This document shows, piece by piece, positions 16,763-26,611 of a stretch of 64,000 bases of DNA. The DNA comes from Enterocloster alcoholdehydrogenati (GTDB lineage: Bacteria; Bacillota; Clostridia; Lachnospirales; Lachnospiraceae). The notes below the pieces were generated by a model. It was not told where the DNA came from and ran no database searches. It worked only from the letters and a program-made list of their open reading frames with translations. Every line of letters begins with the position of its first letter. Position 1 is the stretch's first letter. Both the position numbers and the translations under genes were made by a program. The stretch is from the NCBI RefSeq assembly GCF_013282095.1, contig NZ_BLTJ01000001.1, forward strand, positions 124,001 through 188,000, in the 5' to 3' direction.

Positions 16763-18778
16763 ATGGCTATGATTTCTATTCTGGATCAGGCTACTATCAA
16801 TAAAATTGCAGCCGGCGAAGTCATTGAGCGGCCGGCTTCTGTGGTAAAGGAGCTTTTGGAAAATGCCATTGACGCCCAGTCTACGGCGGTTACTGTGGAG
16901 ATTCGTGACGGCGGATGCAGCCTGATCCGTATTACGGATAACGGCTGCGGCATCCCCAGGGATCAGATTCCCACGGCTTTTCTCCGCCATGCCACCAGCA
17001 AGATCCGGTCTGCGGATGATCTAAGCACCGTTGCTTCTCTGGGATTTCGAGGAGAGGCTCTGGCCAGTATTGCCGCCGTCTCACAGGTAGAGCTGATATC
17101 GAAAACAGCGGACAGCTTTACCGGTACCCGCTATCAGATCGAAGGCGGGATAGAACGCGGGACGGAAGAGGTGGGTACTCCGGAAGGCACCACCATCATC
17201 GCCAGAAATCTGTTCTTTAATACCCCGGTACGAAAGAGGTTTTTAAAAACACCCATGACTGAGGGGACTCATGTGGCCGCCGTGGTAGAAAAAATCGCCC
17301 TTTCCCACCCGGATATCTCGATCCGTTTCATCCAGAACAATCAGAATAAGCTTTATACCTCCGGGAACAGCAATCTGAAGGATCTGATCTATACTGTATT
17401 CGGACGGGAAATCACCTCTAATCTGCTTCAGGTGGATGCAGTATATGAGGGAATCCATATCACCGGCTATATTGGCAAGCCCGTAATCGCCCGTTCCAAC
17501 CGCAATTATGAGAATTACTTTGTAAATGGCAGGTATGTCCGCAGCAATCTTATCTCAAAAGGCATCGAGGAGGCCTATAAGCCGTTTATGATGCAGCACA
17601 AATATCCTTTCACTATGCTGCATTTTTCCATTGAGCCGGAGACGCTGGATGTAAACGTTCATCCTACTAAAATGGAGTTGCGTTTCAGCGATGGAGAATA
17701 CGTCTTTAAGCGGACGGTGGAGGCGGTAGGGGAAGCGTTGGCCCACAGGGAACTGATTCCAGAGGTAGTGCTGGATGAGACGGAGAGAAAGCGGGAGGAG
17801 GCGGCCAGAAAGCGGAGAGAAGAGCGCGCGCCCCAGCGGCCGGAGCCTTTTGAAAAACAGCGCAGAAATCAGCTGGAGGCGGCGAACAGTAACAGCAGAC
17901 CGGAAAGCAGGCGGGAGACTTCTTATGGTTCTCCCGGCCAGACAGCCCATCCCCCAGTAGCAGCGGCAGCAGAAACAGCAGGTACGCTTAGTCTTACTGG
18001 CAGTGTAATCCCGGATAAGACTAAGAAACAGGATACACCTGTGCCGCAGCTTTCTTACGCAAGAGAGGAAGTGCCTCACTGGGATCAGGAAGCACACAAA
18101 TCAGAGAAAAAATCTCACGTAATCCCATCCTCATCTGCCGGATCGGAACCTCCCCGGCAGATGGATCTCTTTGACGCAAAGCTTCTGGATCCCAGATCCC
18201 GTTTAAAACATCGGCTCATCGGGCAGCTCTTTGATACCTACTGGATGGTGGAATACAACGATCAGCTCTATATCATAGACCAGCACGCGGCCCATGAAAA
18301 GGTGCTCTATGAGAAAACTGTCCGTTCCCTGAAGGACAGGCAGTATGACTCCCAGCTTGTAAATCCTCCCATCATCCTTACCCTGAATCCCGGAGAAGCC
18401 CTGCTTCTTGACCAGTACATGAAATACTTTAAAGAAATCGGATTCGAAATCGAGCCATTTGGAGGACGGGAGTATACAGTCCGTGCAGTGCCTGCCAACC
18501 TGTTCTCTATCGCAAAGAAAGAACTGCTTTTAGAGATGATCGACGGTCTTTCCGAAGATATGAGCGTCCACAATCCTGATATTATATACGAAAAAATCGC
18601 TTCCATGTCCTGTAAGGCAGCCGTCAAGGGCCGCCATACCATGTCCGCGCTGGAAGCAGACCGGCTGATCGACCAGCTTTTGGATCTGGACAATCCCTAC
18701 GCCTGCCCTCACGGCCGGCCCACCATCATTTCCATGAGCCGCTATGAACTGGAAAAGAAGTTCAAACGAATTGTATAA
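16763..18778 (+). CDS. mutL: DNA mismatch repair protein MutL
   Basis: MutL links mismatch recognition to strand removal. The GHKL ATPase half shows AAGEVIERPASVVKELLENAIDA, DNGCGI, ATSKI and GFRGEALAS. After a low-complexity, Arg/Glu/Pro-rich linker (about 340-460) comes a C-terminal dimerisation domain with the endonuclease motif DQHAAHEKVLYEK and ACPHGRP, so this is the nicking type of MutL found in bacteria lacking MutH. ATG 16763 follows AGGGAGG; an in-frame TTG six bases upstream is less likely. mutS is not in the window. Confidence 0.96.
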   Translation: MAMISILDQATINKIAAGEVIERPASVVKELLENAIDAQSTAVTVEIRDGGCSLIRITDNGCGIPRDQIPTAFLRHATSKIRSADDLSTVASLGFRGEALASIAAVSQVELISKTADSFTGTRYQIEGGIERGTEEVGTPEGTTIIARNLFFNTPVRKRFLKTPMTEGTHVAAVVEKIALSHPDISIRFIQNNQNKLYTSGNSNLKDLIYTVFGREITSNLLQVDAVYEGIHITGYIGKPVIARSNRNYENYFVNGRYVRSNLISKGIEEAYKPFMMQHKYPFTMLHFSIEPETLDVNVHPTKMELRFSDGEYVFKRTVEAVGEALAHRELIPEVVLDETERKREEAARKRREERAPQRPEPFEKQRRNQLEAANSNSRPESRRETSYGSPGQTAHPPVAAAAETAGTLSLTGSVIPDKTKKQDTPVPQLSYAREEVPHWDQEAHKSEKKSHVIPSSSAGSEPPRQMDLFDAKLLDPRSRLKHRLIGQLFDTYWMVEYNDQLYIIDQHAAHEKVLYEKTVRSLKDRQYDSQLVNPPIILTLNPGEALLLDQYMKYFKEIGFEIEPFGGREYTVRAVPANLFSIAKKELLLEMIDGLSEDMSVHNPDIIYEKIASMSCKAAVKGRHTMSALEADRLIDQLLDLDNPYACPHGRPTIISMSRYELEKKFKRIV

Positions 18779-18809
18779 AAGATCAAACAGGAAGGAGAGA
18801 GTACCTATT

Positions 18810-19790
18810 ATGGAATCTGAGAAAAAACCTCTCATTGTTCTCACCGGCCCCACTGCTGTGGGGAAAACCGCCCTTTCCATTCGTCTGGCCAAGGCGGTCA
18901 ACGGCGAAATCATCAGCGCCGATTCCATGCAGGTATACCGCTGTATGGATATCGGCTCTGCCAAAATCACGTCGGAAGAGATGGAGAATATTCCTCATCA
19001 TCTGATCGATATCTTAGATCCTGACGAGGAATTTAATGTAGTCACCTTCCAGAAACTGGCCAAGCAGGCCGCCTGCGATATCTGGTCACGCGGAAAAATC
19101 CCCATCATCGCAGGAGGAACCGGCTTTTATATCCAGGCCCTCCTCTATGATATTGATTTTAAAGAAAATGAAGGGGATGACAGTGAGAAAAATCCAATCC
19201 GACGAGAATTAGAGGATCTGGCCGCACGCTCTGGCCCGGAAGCTCCTGCGCTTCTGCACAGACGCCTTCAGGCTGTAGACCCAAAAGCAGCAGCTCAGAT
19301 TCACCCCAATAATATCAAGCGTGTGATCCGTGCCATCGAGTATTATTATCAGACCGGAGAAAAAATCTCACAGCATAACGAATCCATGCACAGAAAGGAA
19401 TCTCCCTATCGCTTCCTTTATTATGTCCTGGACACAGACCGCACCCGTCTTTATGAACGGATCGACCGGCGGGTGGATCAGATGATGGAACAGGGGCTGG
19501 TGACGGAAGTGAGGCATTTAAAGGAAATAGGCTGCTGTCGGGGCCAGACCTCCATGCAGGGGCTGGGCTATAAGGAAATTCTGGATTATCTGGATGGAAA
19601 CATTACGCTGGAAGAGGCCGTTTACATTTTAAAACGAGATACGCGCCACTTTGCCAAGCGTCAGCTGACCTGGTTCAGACGGGAGCGGGACGTGCGCTGG
19701 CTCCGTCTTTTAGGCGCTCCTGACGACACGGAAACAGCGTTAAAACAGATCCTTAAGGATTGCGCGAAGGAAGGAATCGTGCTACAATGA
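18810..19790 (+). CDS. miaA: tRNA dimethylallyltransferase MiaA
   Basis: MiaA adds a dimethylallyl group to A37 of tRNAs reading UNN codons. Motifs are the P-loop LTGPTAVGKTALS, ISADSMQVYRCMDIGSAKI, HHLIDILDPDEEFNV, IIAGGTGFYIQALLY, and QLTWFRRERDVRWL near the end. An upstream in-frame start would overlap mutL; ATG 18810 has AAGGAGAGAG upstream and gives 326 residues, the usual size. It is probably translated from the mutL transcript. Confidence 0.95.
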   Translation: MESEKKPLIVLTGPTAVGKTALSIRLAKAVNGEIISADSMQVYRCMDIGSAKITSEEMENIPHHLIDILDPDEEFNVVTFQKLAKQAACDIWSRGKIPIIAGGTGFYIQALLYDIDFKENEGDDSEKNPIRRELEDLAARSGPEAPALLHRRLQAVDPKAAAQIHPNNIKRVIRAIEYYYQTGEKISQHNESMHRKESPYRFLYYVLDTDRTRLYERIDRRVDQMMEQGLVTEVRHLKEIGCCRGQTSMQGLGYKEILDYLDGNITLEEAVYILKRDTRHFAKRQLTWFRRERDVRWLRLLGAPDDTETALKQILKDCAKEGIVLQ

Positions 19791-19847
19791 CAAACCGTAC
19801 GTCCTGAAGCATTCGGGACGATCATTTTTAAGAATGGAGTCAGATCA

Positions 19848-21137
19848 ATGGAACAGAATGTAATAACCGGTATGTACGAAACACTGGGCATCAGCCAGAA
19901 GGTCCTTGATTTCGCCGCCGACATAGAAGAGCAGTTAAAACCGCGCTTTCAGGAGATCGATGAGCGGGCAGAGTACAATCAGCTGAAGGTCATCCACGCC
20001 ATGCAGGAATGCCGTGTCAGTGATGTCCATTTTTCCGCAACCACAGGCTACGGCTACAACGATCTGGGACGCGATACCCTGGAAGAGGTATATTCCAGAG
20101 TATTTCACACAGAAAGCGCCCTGGTGCGCCCCCAGCTCATGAGCGGAACTCATGCGCTGCACATTGCCCTTTCCGGCAATCTTCGGCCGGGGGATGAGCT
20201 GCTTTCACCAGCGGGAAAACCGTACGATACTTTAGAGGAGGTCATTGGTATCCGCGATTCCGCAGGCTCCTTAAAGGAGTACGGCGTATCTTATCGCCAG
20301 GTGGATCTGCTGCCAGACGGCGCCTTTGACTATGATAACATTGCAAAGGCTATCAATGACAAAACAAAGCTGGTAACGATCCAGCGTTCCAAAGGCTATG
20401 ATCCCCGTCCCACATTTTCTGTACGGCAGATCGGCGAACTCATTGCCTTTGTAAAAAGGATCAAACCAGAAGTAATCTGCATGGTAGACAACTGCTACGG
20501 AGAATTTGTGGAGACCATTGAGCCTACGGATGCAGGAGCAGATATGATCGTAGGCTCCCTGATCAAAAACCCAGGGGGCGGCCTGGCTCCCATCGGCGGC
20601 TATATCGCCGGAAGAAAGGACTGCGTAGACCGCGCCTCCTACCGTTTAAGCGCTCCCGGCCTTGGAAAAGAGGTAGGAGCCAGCCTTGGATTGAACCAGC
20701 CGCTCTACCAGGGGCTTTTCCTTTCTCCCACAGTAGTGGCAGGAGCCTTAAAGGGCGCTGTTTTCGCAGCCAACATCTATGAGCGCCTGGGATATGGCGT
20801 TGTGCCAAACGGTTCTGAATCCCGCCATGATATTATCCAGGCCATTACCTTCGGCTCCCCGGAGGGTGTGATCTCCTTCTGCAAAGGCATCCAGGCAGCG
20901 GCTCCCGTAGACAGTTTCGTTACTCCTGAGCCATGGGATATGCCGGGGTATGACAGCCCCGTGATCATGGCAGCCGGTGCATTTGTCCAGGGTTCCTCCA
21001 TCGAGCTCAGCGCCGACGGCCCTATTAAGCCTCCTTACGCCGTGTATTTCCAGGGGGGATTGACCTGGTATCATGCAAAGCTTGGCATCTTAAAGTCTCT
21101 GCAGCAGCTGGTAGATGATGGGGTAGTTTCACTCTGA
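19848..21137 (+). CDS. methionine gamma-lyase family PLP protein (aluminium-resistance type, YnbB)
   Basis: This is a pyridoxal-phosphate enzyme of the Cys/Met metabolism fold, of the branch long annotated as aluminium-resistance protein and encoded beside miaA/hfq in many Firmicutes. Hallmarks are FSATTGYGYNDLGRDTLEEVY, RPQLMSGTHALHIAL, VDNCYGEFVE and the probable PLP-binding lysine in GSLIKNPGGGLAPIGGYIAG. The length of 429 residues is typical. The exact substrate is not established for this branch; C-S lyase activity is a family-level inference. Confidence 0.88.
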   Translation: MEQNVITGMYETLGISQKVLDFAADIEEQLKPRFQEIDERAEYNQLKVIHAMQECRVSDVHFSATTGYGYNDLGRDTLEEVYSRVFHTESALVRPQLMSGTHALHIALSGNLRPGDELLSPAGKPYDTLEEVIGIRDSAGSLKEYGVSYRQVDLLPDGAFDYDNIAKAINDKTKLVTIQRSKGYDPRPTFSVRQIGELIAFVKRIKPEVICMVDNCYGEFVETIEPTDAGADMIVGSLIKNPGGGLAPIGGYIAGRKDCVDRASYRLSAPGLGKEVGASLGLNQPLYQGLFLSPTVVAGALKGAVFAANIYERLGYGVVPNGSESRHDIIQAITFGSPEGVISFCKGIQAAAPVDSFVTPEPWDMPGYDSPVIMAAGAFVQGSSIELSADGPIKPPYAVYFQGGLTWYHAKLGILKSLQQLVDDGVVSL

Positions 21138-21238
21138 TCCCTCTTTTTCTTAAGAATTTTTTCAGATGACACCCCAAAAAACTTATGGTAATATGATAAG
21201 CGCCCCGGTCTATGGGGCTGCTTAAGGGAGATTTGCTT

Positions 21239-21490
21239 ATGGGATACAAAAACTTCTGGATCCTTCTGATCATGCTTCTTACCGGCATTGTTCTGGGCGG
21301 ATTTATCGGACAGCTGGCAGACGGCGTCGTCTGGCTCAAATGGCTTAACTACGGCCAGTCCTTCGGTCTGGACACCCCTCTGGTGATTGATTTCGGCCTT
21401 TTAGTCATCACCTTCGGCCTCACCATCAAGATCACCATGGCAAGCATCATTGGTGTAGCCATTGCCCTGATTATCTATCGCATGATCTGA
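21239..21490 (+). CDS. DUF4321 small membrane protein
   Basis: An 83-residue protein with two hydrophobic helices: FWILLIMLLTGIVLGGFIGQL and a C-terminal helix rich in Ile (VITFGLTIKITMASIIGVAIALIIY). The intervening LNYGQSFGLDTPLVIDFGLL is a conserved feature of DUF4321 proteins, found in Clostridia next to radC and the mre genes. The function is unknown. ATG 21239 with GGGAG upstream is preferred over an earlier in-frame start. Confidence 0.85.
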   Translation: MGYKNFWILLIMLLTGIVLGGFIGQLADGVVWLKWLNYGQSFGLDTPLVIDFGLLVITFGLTIKITMASIIGVAIALIIYRMI

Positions 21491-21566
21491 AGCTCTTACT
21501 TAAGACTGCAAATATTTCATTTATCCCTGAAAATGTACTTGGAGAGGTGCGTAGTCAGGAGAACAA

Positions 21567-22262
21567 ATGGAAAGAATTACAATGAAGGATCTGCCAAAAG
21601 GGCAGCGTCCCTATGAAAAATGCATGGCACAGGGGCCAAAATCCCTGACAGACAGTGAGCTTTTAGCCGTAATCATACGGACCGGGAGCAGCAGCGCCAC
21701 CTCGCTGGAGCTTGCAGAGAAGATCCTTTCCTGCGGCCAGAAGGGAGAAGGACTTTTAGGCCTTCTCCACTGCTCCTTACAGGAACTGCAGAAAATCCGT
21801 GGCGTAGGTCCTGTAAAAGCCATCCAGCTTTTATGTATCGGGGAACTTTCCAGGCGCATCTGGAAACAGAAAGCAGGCGGGCAGCCCGTGGCTTTTACCC
21901 AACCGGATCAGATCGCAGACTACTATATGGAAGATATGCGGCACCTGGAGCAGGAAGAGATCCGTGTTATGTACCTTAACACAAAACAGCACCTGATCCG
22001 GGATTTCCTTGTTTCCAGAGGCACCGTCAATGCCTCGGTGATCACACCCAGAGAGATCCTCATTGAGGGACTGCGCTGTCTGGCCGTGGGTATGATCCTG
22101 GTTCACAACCATCCAAGCGGCGATCCCGCTCCCAGCAGATCAGACAGGCTTCTGACCTGCCGGATCCGTGAAGCAGGAGAGGTGGTGGGGATTACTCTGA
22201 TTGACCATCTGATCATCGGAGATAAGCGGTATTTAAGTTTCCGCCGCGAAAACCTGATGTAA
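21567..22262 (+). CDS. radC: RadC family protein (JAB/MPN domain)
   Basis: RadC proteins have an N-terminal helix-hairpin-helix-like part (LPKGQRPYEKC, LTDSELLAVIIRTGS, KIRGVGPVKAIQLL) and a C-terminal JAB metalloprotease-fold domain with the metal motif VHNHPSGDPAPSRSD. The metal-binding residues are intact. Despite the name, a DNA repair role is not supported in several bacteria. It sits directly before mreC, as in many Firmicutes, but without mreB between them. Confidence 0.95.
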   Translation: MERITMKDLPKGQRPYEKCMAQGPKSLTDSELLAVIIRTGSSSATSLELAEKILSCGQKGEGLLGLLHCSLQELQKIRGVGPVKAIQLLCIGELSRRIWKQKAGGQPVAFTQPDQIADYYMEDMRHLEQEEIRVMYLNTKQHLIRDFLVSRGTVNASVITPREILIEGLRCLAVGMILVHNHPSGDPAPSRSDRLLTCRIREAGEVVGITLIDHLIIGDKRYLSFRRENLM

Positions 22263-22291
22263 ATTAACACATGAAAGAGGAACGAATATTC

Positions 22292-23137
22292 ATGGAATCA
22301 AAACGCAGCAAATATATCCTTTCCGGGCTGACCCTGCTTTGTATTCTGCTCATTGGGATCACCTCCTTAAAGGACGGTATTTTAGAGCCCCTAAGGACTG
22401 GCGTGGGATATTTTCTGATCCCAATCCAGACCGGAGTCAACCGGGTGGGAACCGGCCTGTACAATGAACTTACGGATTTAACCCGCCTAAAGACGGCTCT
22501 GTCCGAAAACGACAGTTTAAAAAACCAGGTAGCCCAGCTGACCGAGGAAAATAACCGTCTTCAGGCCCAGCAGTTTGAGTTAAACCGCCTGCGCCAGCTC
22601 TATGAACTGGATCAGGAATATATGCAGTACAACAAGATCGGTGCCAGGGTAATTGCCAGAGACTCCGAAAAATGGTTTCAGGTATTCCGGATCAACAAGG
22701 GTTCTGCCGACGGTGTAGCCGTGGATATGAACGTAGTAGCTGACGGCGGTCTGGTAGGCATTGTCACAGATGTGGGCGCCAACTATGCTACCGTCCGTTC
22801 CATTATTGACGATTCCAGCCGGGTAGGGGCCATGTCCGTGGATTCCTCCTATAACTGTATTGTTGCAGGCGATCTGACCCTCTATGAAGAAGGGCGGCTT
22901 AAGCTGACAGACTTTTCCAAGGATGCAGTCTTAAAGGACGGTGATCAGATCATTACCTCCAATATCAGTACCAAATTCCTTCCAGGTATTCTGATCGGCT
23001 ATGCCGTGGACGTAACCATTGATCCGGATCACCTGACCCAGTCCGGCTACCTGATTCCGGCAGCGAATTTTGACAATCTTCAGGAGGTACTGATCCTGAC
23101 GGATTTAAAAGAGGGAGAAGAGGTGGCAAACCAGTGA
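22292..23137 (+). CDS. mreC: rod shape-determining protein MreC
   Basis: MreC is a membrane-anchored scaffold of the elongasome that activates PBP2. A transmembrane helix (ILSGLTLLCILLIGITSL, about 9-26) is followed by a coiled coil (LTRLKTALSENDSLKNQV...NRL, about 65-105) and the paired beta-barrel domain with ARVIARDSEKWFQVFRINKGS and GLVGIVTDVGANYATVRSIID. I chose ATG 22292 (281 residues) because AAGAGGAA lies just upstream; ATG 22271 is in frame but has no site. The stop overlaps mreD by four bases. Confidence 0.94.
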   Translation: MESKRSKYILSGLTLLCILLIGITSLKDGILEPLRTGVGYFLIPIQTGVNRVGTGLYNELTDLTRLKTALSENDSLKNQVAQLTEENNRLQAQQFELNRLRQLYELDQEYMQYNKIGARVIARDSEKWFQVFRINKGSADGVAVDMNVVADGGLVGIVTDVGANYATVRSIIDDSSRVGAMSVDSSYNCIVAGDLTLYEEGRLKLTDFSKDAVLKDGDQIITSNISTKFLPGILIGYAVDVTIDPDHLTQSGYLIPAANFDNLQEVLILTDLKEGEEVANQ

Positions 23138-23670
23138 CGACCAGCGCAAAGCTTAAGCAAATTCTTATCAATATAGGCTTTATCGTTCTGGCCTTTACTA
23201 TCCAGAACTGTGTTTTCCCCCTGCTTCCCTTTCTGGCGGCAGTACCCAATCTGCTGCTGATCCTTACCTTTTCCTTTGGATTTATCCACGGAAAGAATGC
23301 AGGAATGTTTTACGGGGTCATTTCCGGCCTGCTTCTCGATCTGTTTTACAGCGGGCCTTTTGGCTTTTATACCCTGATTTACGTCTGGATCGGCTATTTT
23401 AACGGAATTTTTACAAAATATTACTACGAAGACTACATCACCCTGCCCCTGATCCTGAGTGTGGCAAACGGCCTGTGGTACTGTATGTACATTTATGTGT
23501 TCCGTTTCCTGATCCGTGGACGTTTAAACCTCCCTTATTATTTTATTAAAATCATGCTGCCGGAGATCATTTTCACAGCAGTCACCACCCTTCTCATATA
23601 CCGTCTGTTTCTATCTGCCAGCCGGCGGGTGGAGGACATAGGAAAAAGGAGAGATACCACCATTGTTTGA
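23134..23670 (+). CDS. mreD: rod shape-determining protein MreD
   Basis: A 178-residue integral membrane protein with about five or six helices, the multi-pass partner of MreC. The recognisable front is IQNCVFPLLPFLAAVPNLLLILTFSFGFIHGKNAGMFYGVISGLLLDL, matching MreD. It begins with GTG at 23134 inside the mreC stop (GTGA), indicating translational coupling, and its last bases overlap the pbp2 start. Confidence 0.92.
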   Translation: MTTSAKLKQILINIGFIVLAFTIQNCVFPLLPFLAAVPNLLLILTFSFGFIHGKNAGMFYGVISGLLLDLFYSGPFGFYTLIYVWIGYFNGIFTKYYYEDYITLPLILSVANGLWYCMYIYVFRFLIRGRLNLPYYFIKIMLPEIIFTAVTTLLIYRLFLSASRRVEDIGKRRDTTIV

Positions 23671-26596
23671 TGAACTGAGAGAAGTTGTAAAGGAATTTTT
23701 AAAAAGGCTCTGTTCCTCCAGGCTGTTCGCCCTGGCGGTGATCTTTACCATTATGTACGCAGGCCTTATAAGCAAGCTTTTTAACCTGCAGATCATCCAG
23801 GGAAATGATTACCAGGAATCCTATATGCAGCGCACGGAAAAGACGGTAACTACCCCTGGCACCCGCGGAAATATCTATGACCGCAACGGAAAGCTTCTGG
23901 CCTATAATGAACTGTCCTATTCTGTTACCCTTCAGGATCTGGGCGATTATCCAAAGCCGGCTGACCGCAACGCCATGATCTACCGTCTGGTTTCGATCCT
24001 GGAACGCCGAGGAGAGAAGGTAGAAGGAAAGCTTGAGATCGCCATGGATGAAAACGGACAGATGTATTTTACCACCTCATCCAATGCAGCCAAAAAGCGG
24101 TTCCTTCTTAATTTCTACGGAATTTCCGCTGAAAAGCTGGACGATGCAAGCGGACGCTATCGCTCGGATATTACGGCCAGAGAGGCCTTTGAACTGAAAA
24201 AAAGTTCCGGAAGAGACGGCTATAATCTGAATGAGATGAAGGATGAGAATGGCAATCCTCTGGAGCTTTCCGATCAGACAGCCTTAGATATGATCAACAT
24301 TATCTATACCATGAAGCTGACGGAATTTCAGAAGTATGAGACCACTACAGTGGCCACCAATGTAAGCCAGGAGACCATGACTGAGATCAATGAGAATGCG
24401 GCTGATCTGAAAGGTGTTTCCGTAGAGGAAAGCTACATCCGCGTCTATAATGACAGCCTTTATTTCGCACCGATCATCGGCTACACCGGAAAGGTCCAGG
24501 AGGATCAGGTAGACAGCCTCAATGAGCAGTGGAGGGAAGAGGAAAACCAAAAAGGCAACAGCAAGACAAATGAAGATGAAAAGTATGACCTGAACGACGT
24601 AGTCGGGCGTATTGGCATTGAAAAATCCATGGAACTGGATCTTCAGGGAGAAAAGGGCTATACCAAAATGTATGTGGATAATATGGGACGTCCCAGAGAG
24701 ATCATTGAACAGCAGGATGCCAGAGCGGGAAACGACGTCTATCTGACCATTGACCGCGATCTCCAGATTGCTACCTACAAGCTGATGGAGCAGCAGCTGG
24801 CCGGCATTATCACGAAATTTCTTGTAAATGAGGATGTGGATCCAGCCAGTGTAAAAGACGGTTCCAAAAAACCAATCCCTGTAAAAAATGCCTATTATCA
24901 GCTGATCAACAACAACGTTCTGTCCCTGGAGGCCATGTCCGCCCCCGATGCGTCTGCCGTTGAAAAGCAGATTTACAGCACCTATACCTCATCCAGAGAC
25001 CGAATCCTGACAGATATTAAAAATGAGCTTTTAAGCTCCCATGCCAGCGCTATGAATGATCTGCCGGAGGATATGAAAAGCTATATGAATTACATCTACA
25101 GCTTTCTGGCCTCAGAGGATACGGGAATTGTTAAGCGTGATAAAATTGACACCGGCTCTCAGGAGTATCTGGCCTGGAAAGAAGGAACCATCAGCCTGCG
25201 TGATTATATCTACAGCGGCATCGCAGGAAGCTGGGTAGATACTACAAAGCTTGATTCTTCCAGCAAATATTCCAACGCCGACGATATTTATAACCAGCTG
25301 GTTGATTATATTATTTCCAGCCTTGAGGACGACGGCAGTTTTACCAAGCGTATGTTCCGTTATCTGATTAACGACAATGTGATCACCGGCAGTCAGCTGT
25401 GCCTGGCCCTCTTTGATCAGGGAGTCCTGGAGCCGGATCCTGCCGCCCAGGCAGCTCTGGCAGGCGGAGACAGTGTCTATACGTTTAATTTTATAAAAAA
25501 GAAGATATCCAATCTGGAGCTGACACCGGCCCAGCTGGCCTTAGATCCCTGCACCGCAGGCTGCGTTGTCACGGATGTGCGTACCGGCGAAGTTCTGGCC
25601 CTTGTATCCTACCCAAGCTATGACAACAACAAGATGTCCGGCAGTGTGGACGCCAACTACTTTGCAAAGCTTCAGAATGATATGTCCAATCCTCTGTACA
25701 ACAACGCAACCCAGGCGATCAAGGCTCCAGGTTCCACCTTTAAGCCCATTACGGCAGTGGCTGCCCTGGAGGAAGGGGTAATCTCACTCTCAGATACAAT
25801 TGAGTGTACCGGCGTCTATGAACTGGCAAATCCTCCCATCAGCTGTTGGATCGCTCCCGGACGCCATGGGGTGGAAGATATCGTAGCCGGTATTCAAAAC
25901 TCCTGTAATGTGGTATTTGCGGAGCTGGGACACCGCTTAAGCCTTACCGAAGACGGCACCTATTCTCCGGAAAAGGGGCTTGCAGCGATCCGAAAATACG
26001 CCAGTATGTTTGGTCTTGATCATACCTCAGGCATTGAACTGCCTGAAACAGAGCCTCATCTGACGACGGAGGATCCTGAACGCTCTGCCATGGGACAGGG
26101 AACCAACTCCTACAGCAATGTGCAGCTTTCCAGATATATTGCTGCTGTGGCAAACCGCGGAACTGTCTTTGAATTAAGCCTTCTTGATAAGCTGACCGAT
26201 TCCGACGGAAACCTCATTGAGGATTACACTCCAAAGGTCAGCTCGCAGATCGATGCCAAGACCTCAACCTGGGATGCCGTACAATCCGGTATCCGCCGCG
26301 TTATTACAGATGGTTCTGCCAAAAAAACATTTGCAGACTGTCCTGTGGAAGTGGCAGGAAAAACCGGTACGGCTCAGGAGGACAGAAGCCGGGCAAACCA
26401 TGCTTTCTTTGTATCCTTTGCCCCTTACTCCAATCCTGAGATCGCGGTAACAGTAAATATTCCCTATGGCTATGCAGGAACCAACGCCGCCGCTCTGGGA
26501 AAACAGGTTTATGAATACTACTATGGTTATACCAGCTTTGAACAGATCATGGGCTCCGGCGCTTCCAGTGTGTCCGGCGAATCCAGCGGAGACTGA
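23663..26596 (+). CDS. penicillin-binding protein 2 (elongation transpeptidase), enlarged
   Basis: This class B PBP crosslinks side-wall peptidoglycan with RodA. A cytoplasmic start and one membrane helix (LFALAVIFTIMYAGLISKLFNL) precede a PBP dimerisation domain (RGNIYDRNGKLLAYNEL). The transpeptidase motifs are S691-TFK694, S747-C-N749 and K900-T-G902. At 977 residues it is far longer than the 600-750 usual for PBP2; about 240 extra, mainly helical residues lie between LTIDRDLQ and CVVTDVRTGEVLALVSYP. Translation starts at TTG 23663 behind AAAAAGGAGAGA, overlapping mreD by eight bases. Confidence 0.93.
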   Translation: MFDELREVVKEFLKRLCSSRLFALAVIFTIMYAGLISKLFNLQIIQGNDYQESYMQRTEKTVTTPGTRGNIYDRNGKLLAYNELSYSVTLQDLGDYPKPADRNAMIYRLVSILERRGEKVEGKLEIAMDENGQMYFTTSSNAAKKRFLLNFYGISAEKLDDASGRYRSDITAREAFELKKSSGRDGYNLNEMKDENGNPLELSDQTALDMINIIYTMKLTEFQKYETTTVATNVSQETMTEINENAADLKGVSVEESYIRVYNDSLYFAPIIGYTGKVQEDQVDSLNEQWREEENQKGNSKTNEDEKYDLNDVVGRIGIEKSMELDLQGEKGYTKMYVDNMGRPREIIEQQDARAGNDVYLTIDRDLQIATYKLMEQQLAGIITKFLVNEDVDPASVKDGSKKPIPVKNAYYQLINNNVLSLEAMSAPDASAVEKQIYSTYTSSRDRILTDIKNELLSSHASAMNDLPEDMKSYMNYIYSFLASEDTGIVKRDKIDTGSQEYLAWKEGTISLRDYIYSGIAGSWVDTTKLDSSSKYSNADDIYNQLVDYIISSLEDDGSFTKRMFRYLINDNVITGSQLCLALFDQGVLEPDPAAQAALAGGDSVYTFNFIKKKISNLELTPAQLALDPCTAGCVVTDVRTGEVLALVSYPSYDNNKMSGSVDANYFAKLQNDMSNPLYNNATQAIKAPGSTFKPITAVAALEEGVISLSDTIECTGVYELANPPISCWIAPGRHGVEDIVAGIQNSCNVVFAELGHRLSLTEDGTYSPEKGLAAIRKYASMFGLDHTSGIELPETEPHLTTEDPERSAMGQGTNSYSNVQLSRYIAAVANRGTVFELSLLDKLTDSDGNLIEDYTPKVSSQIDAKTSTWDAVQSGIRRVITDGSAKKTFADCPVEVAGKTGTAQEDRSRANHAFFVSFAPYSNPEIAVTVNIPYGYAGTNAAALGKQVYEYYYGYTSFEQIMGSGASSVSGESSGD

Positions 26597-26611
26597 TGAA
26601 AGAAGGTGATT

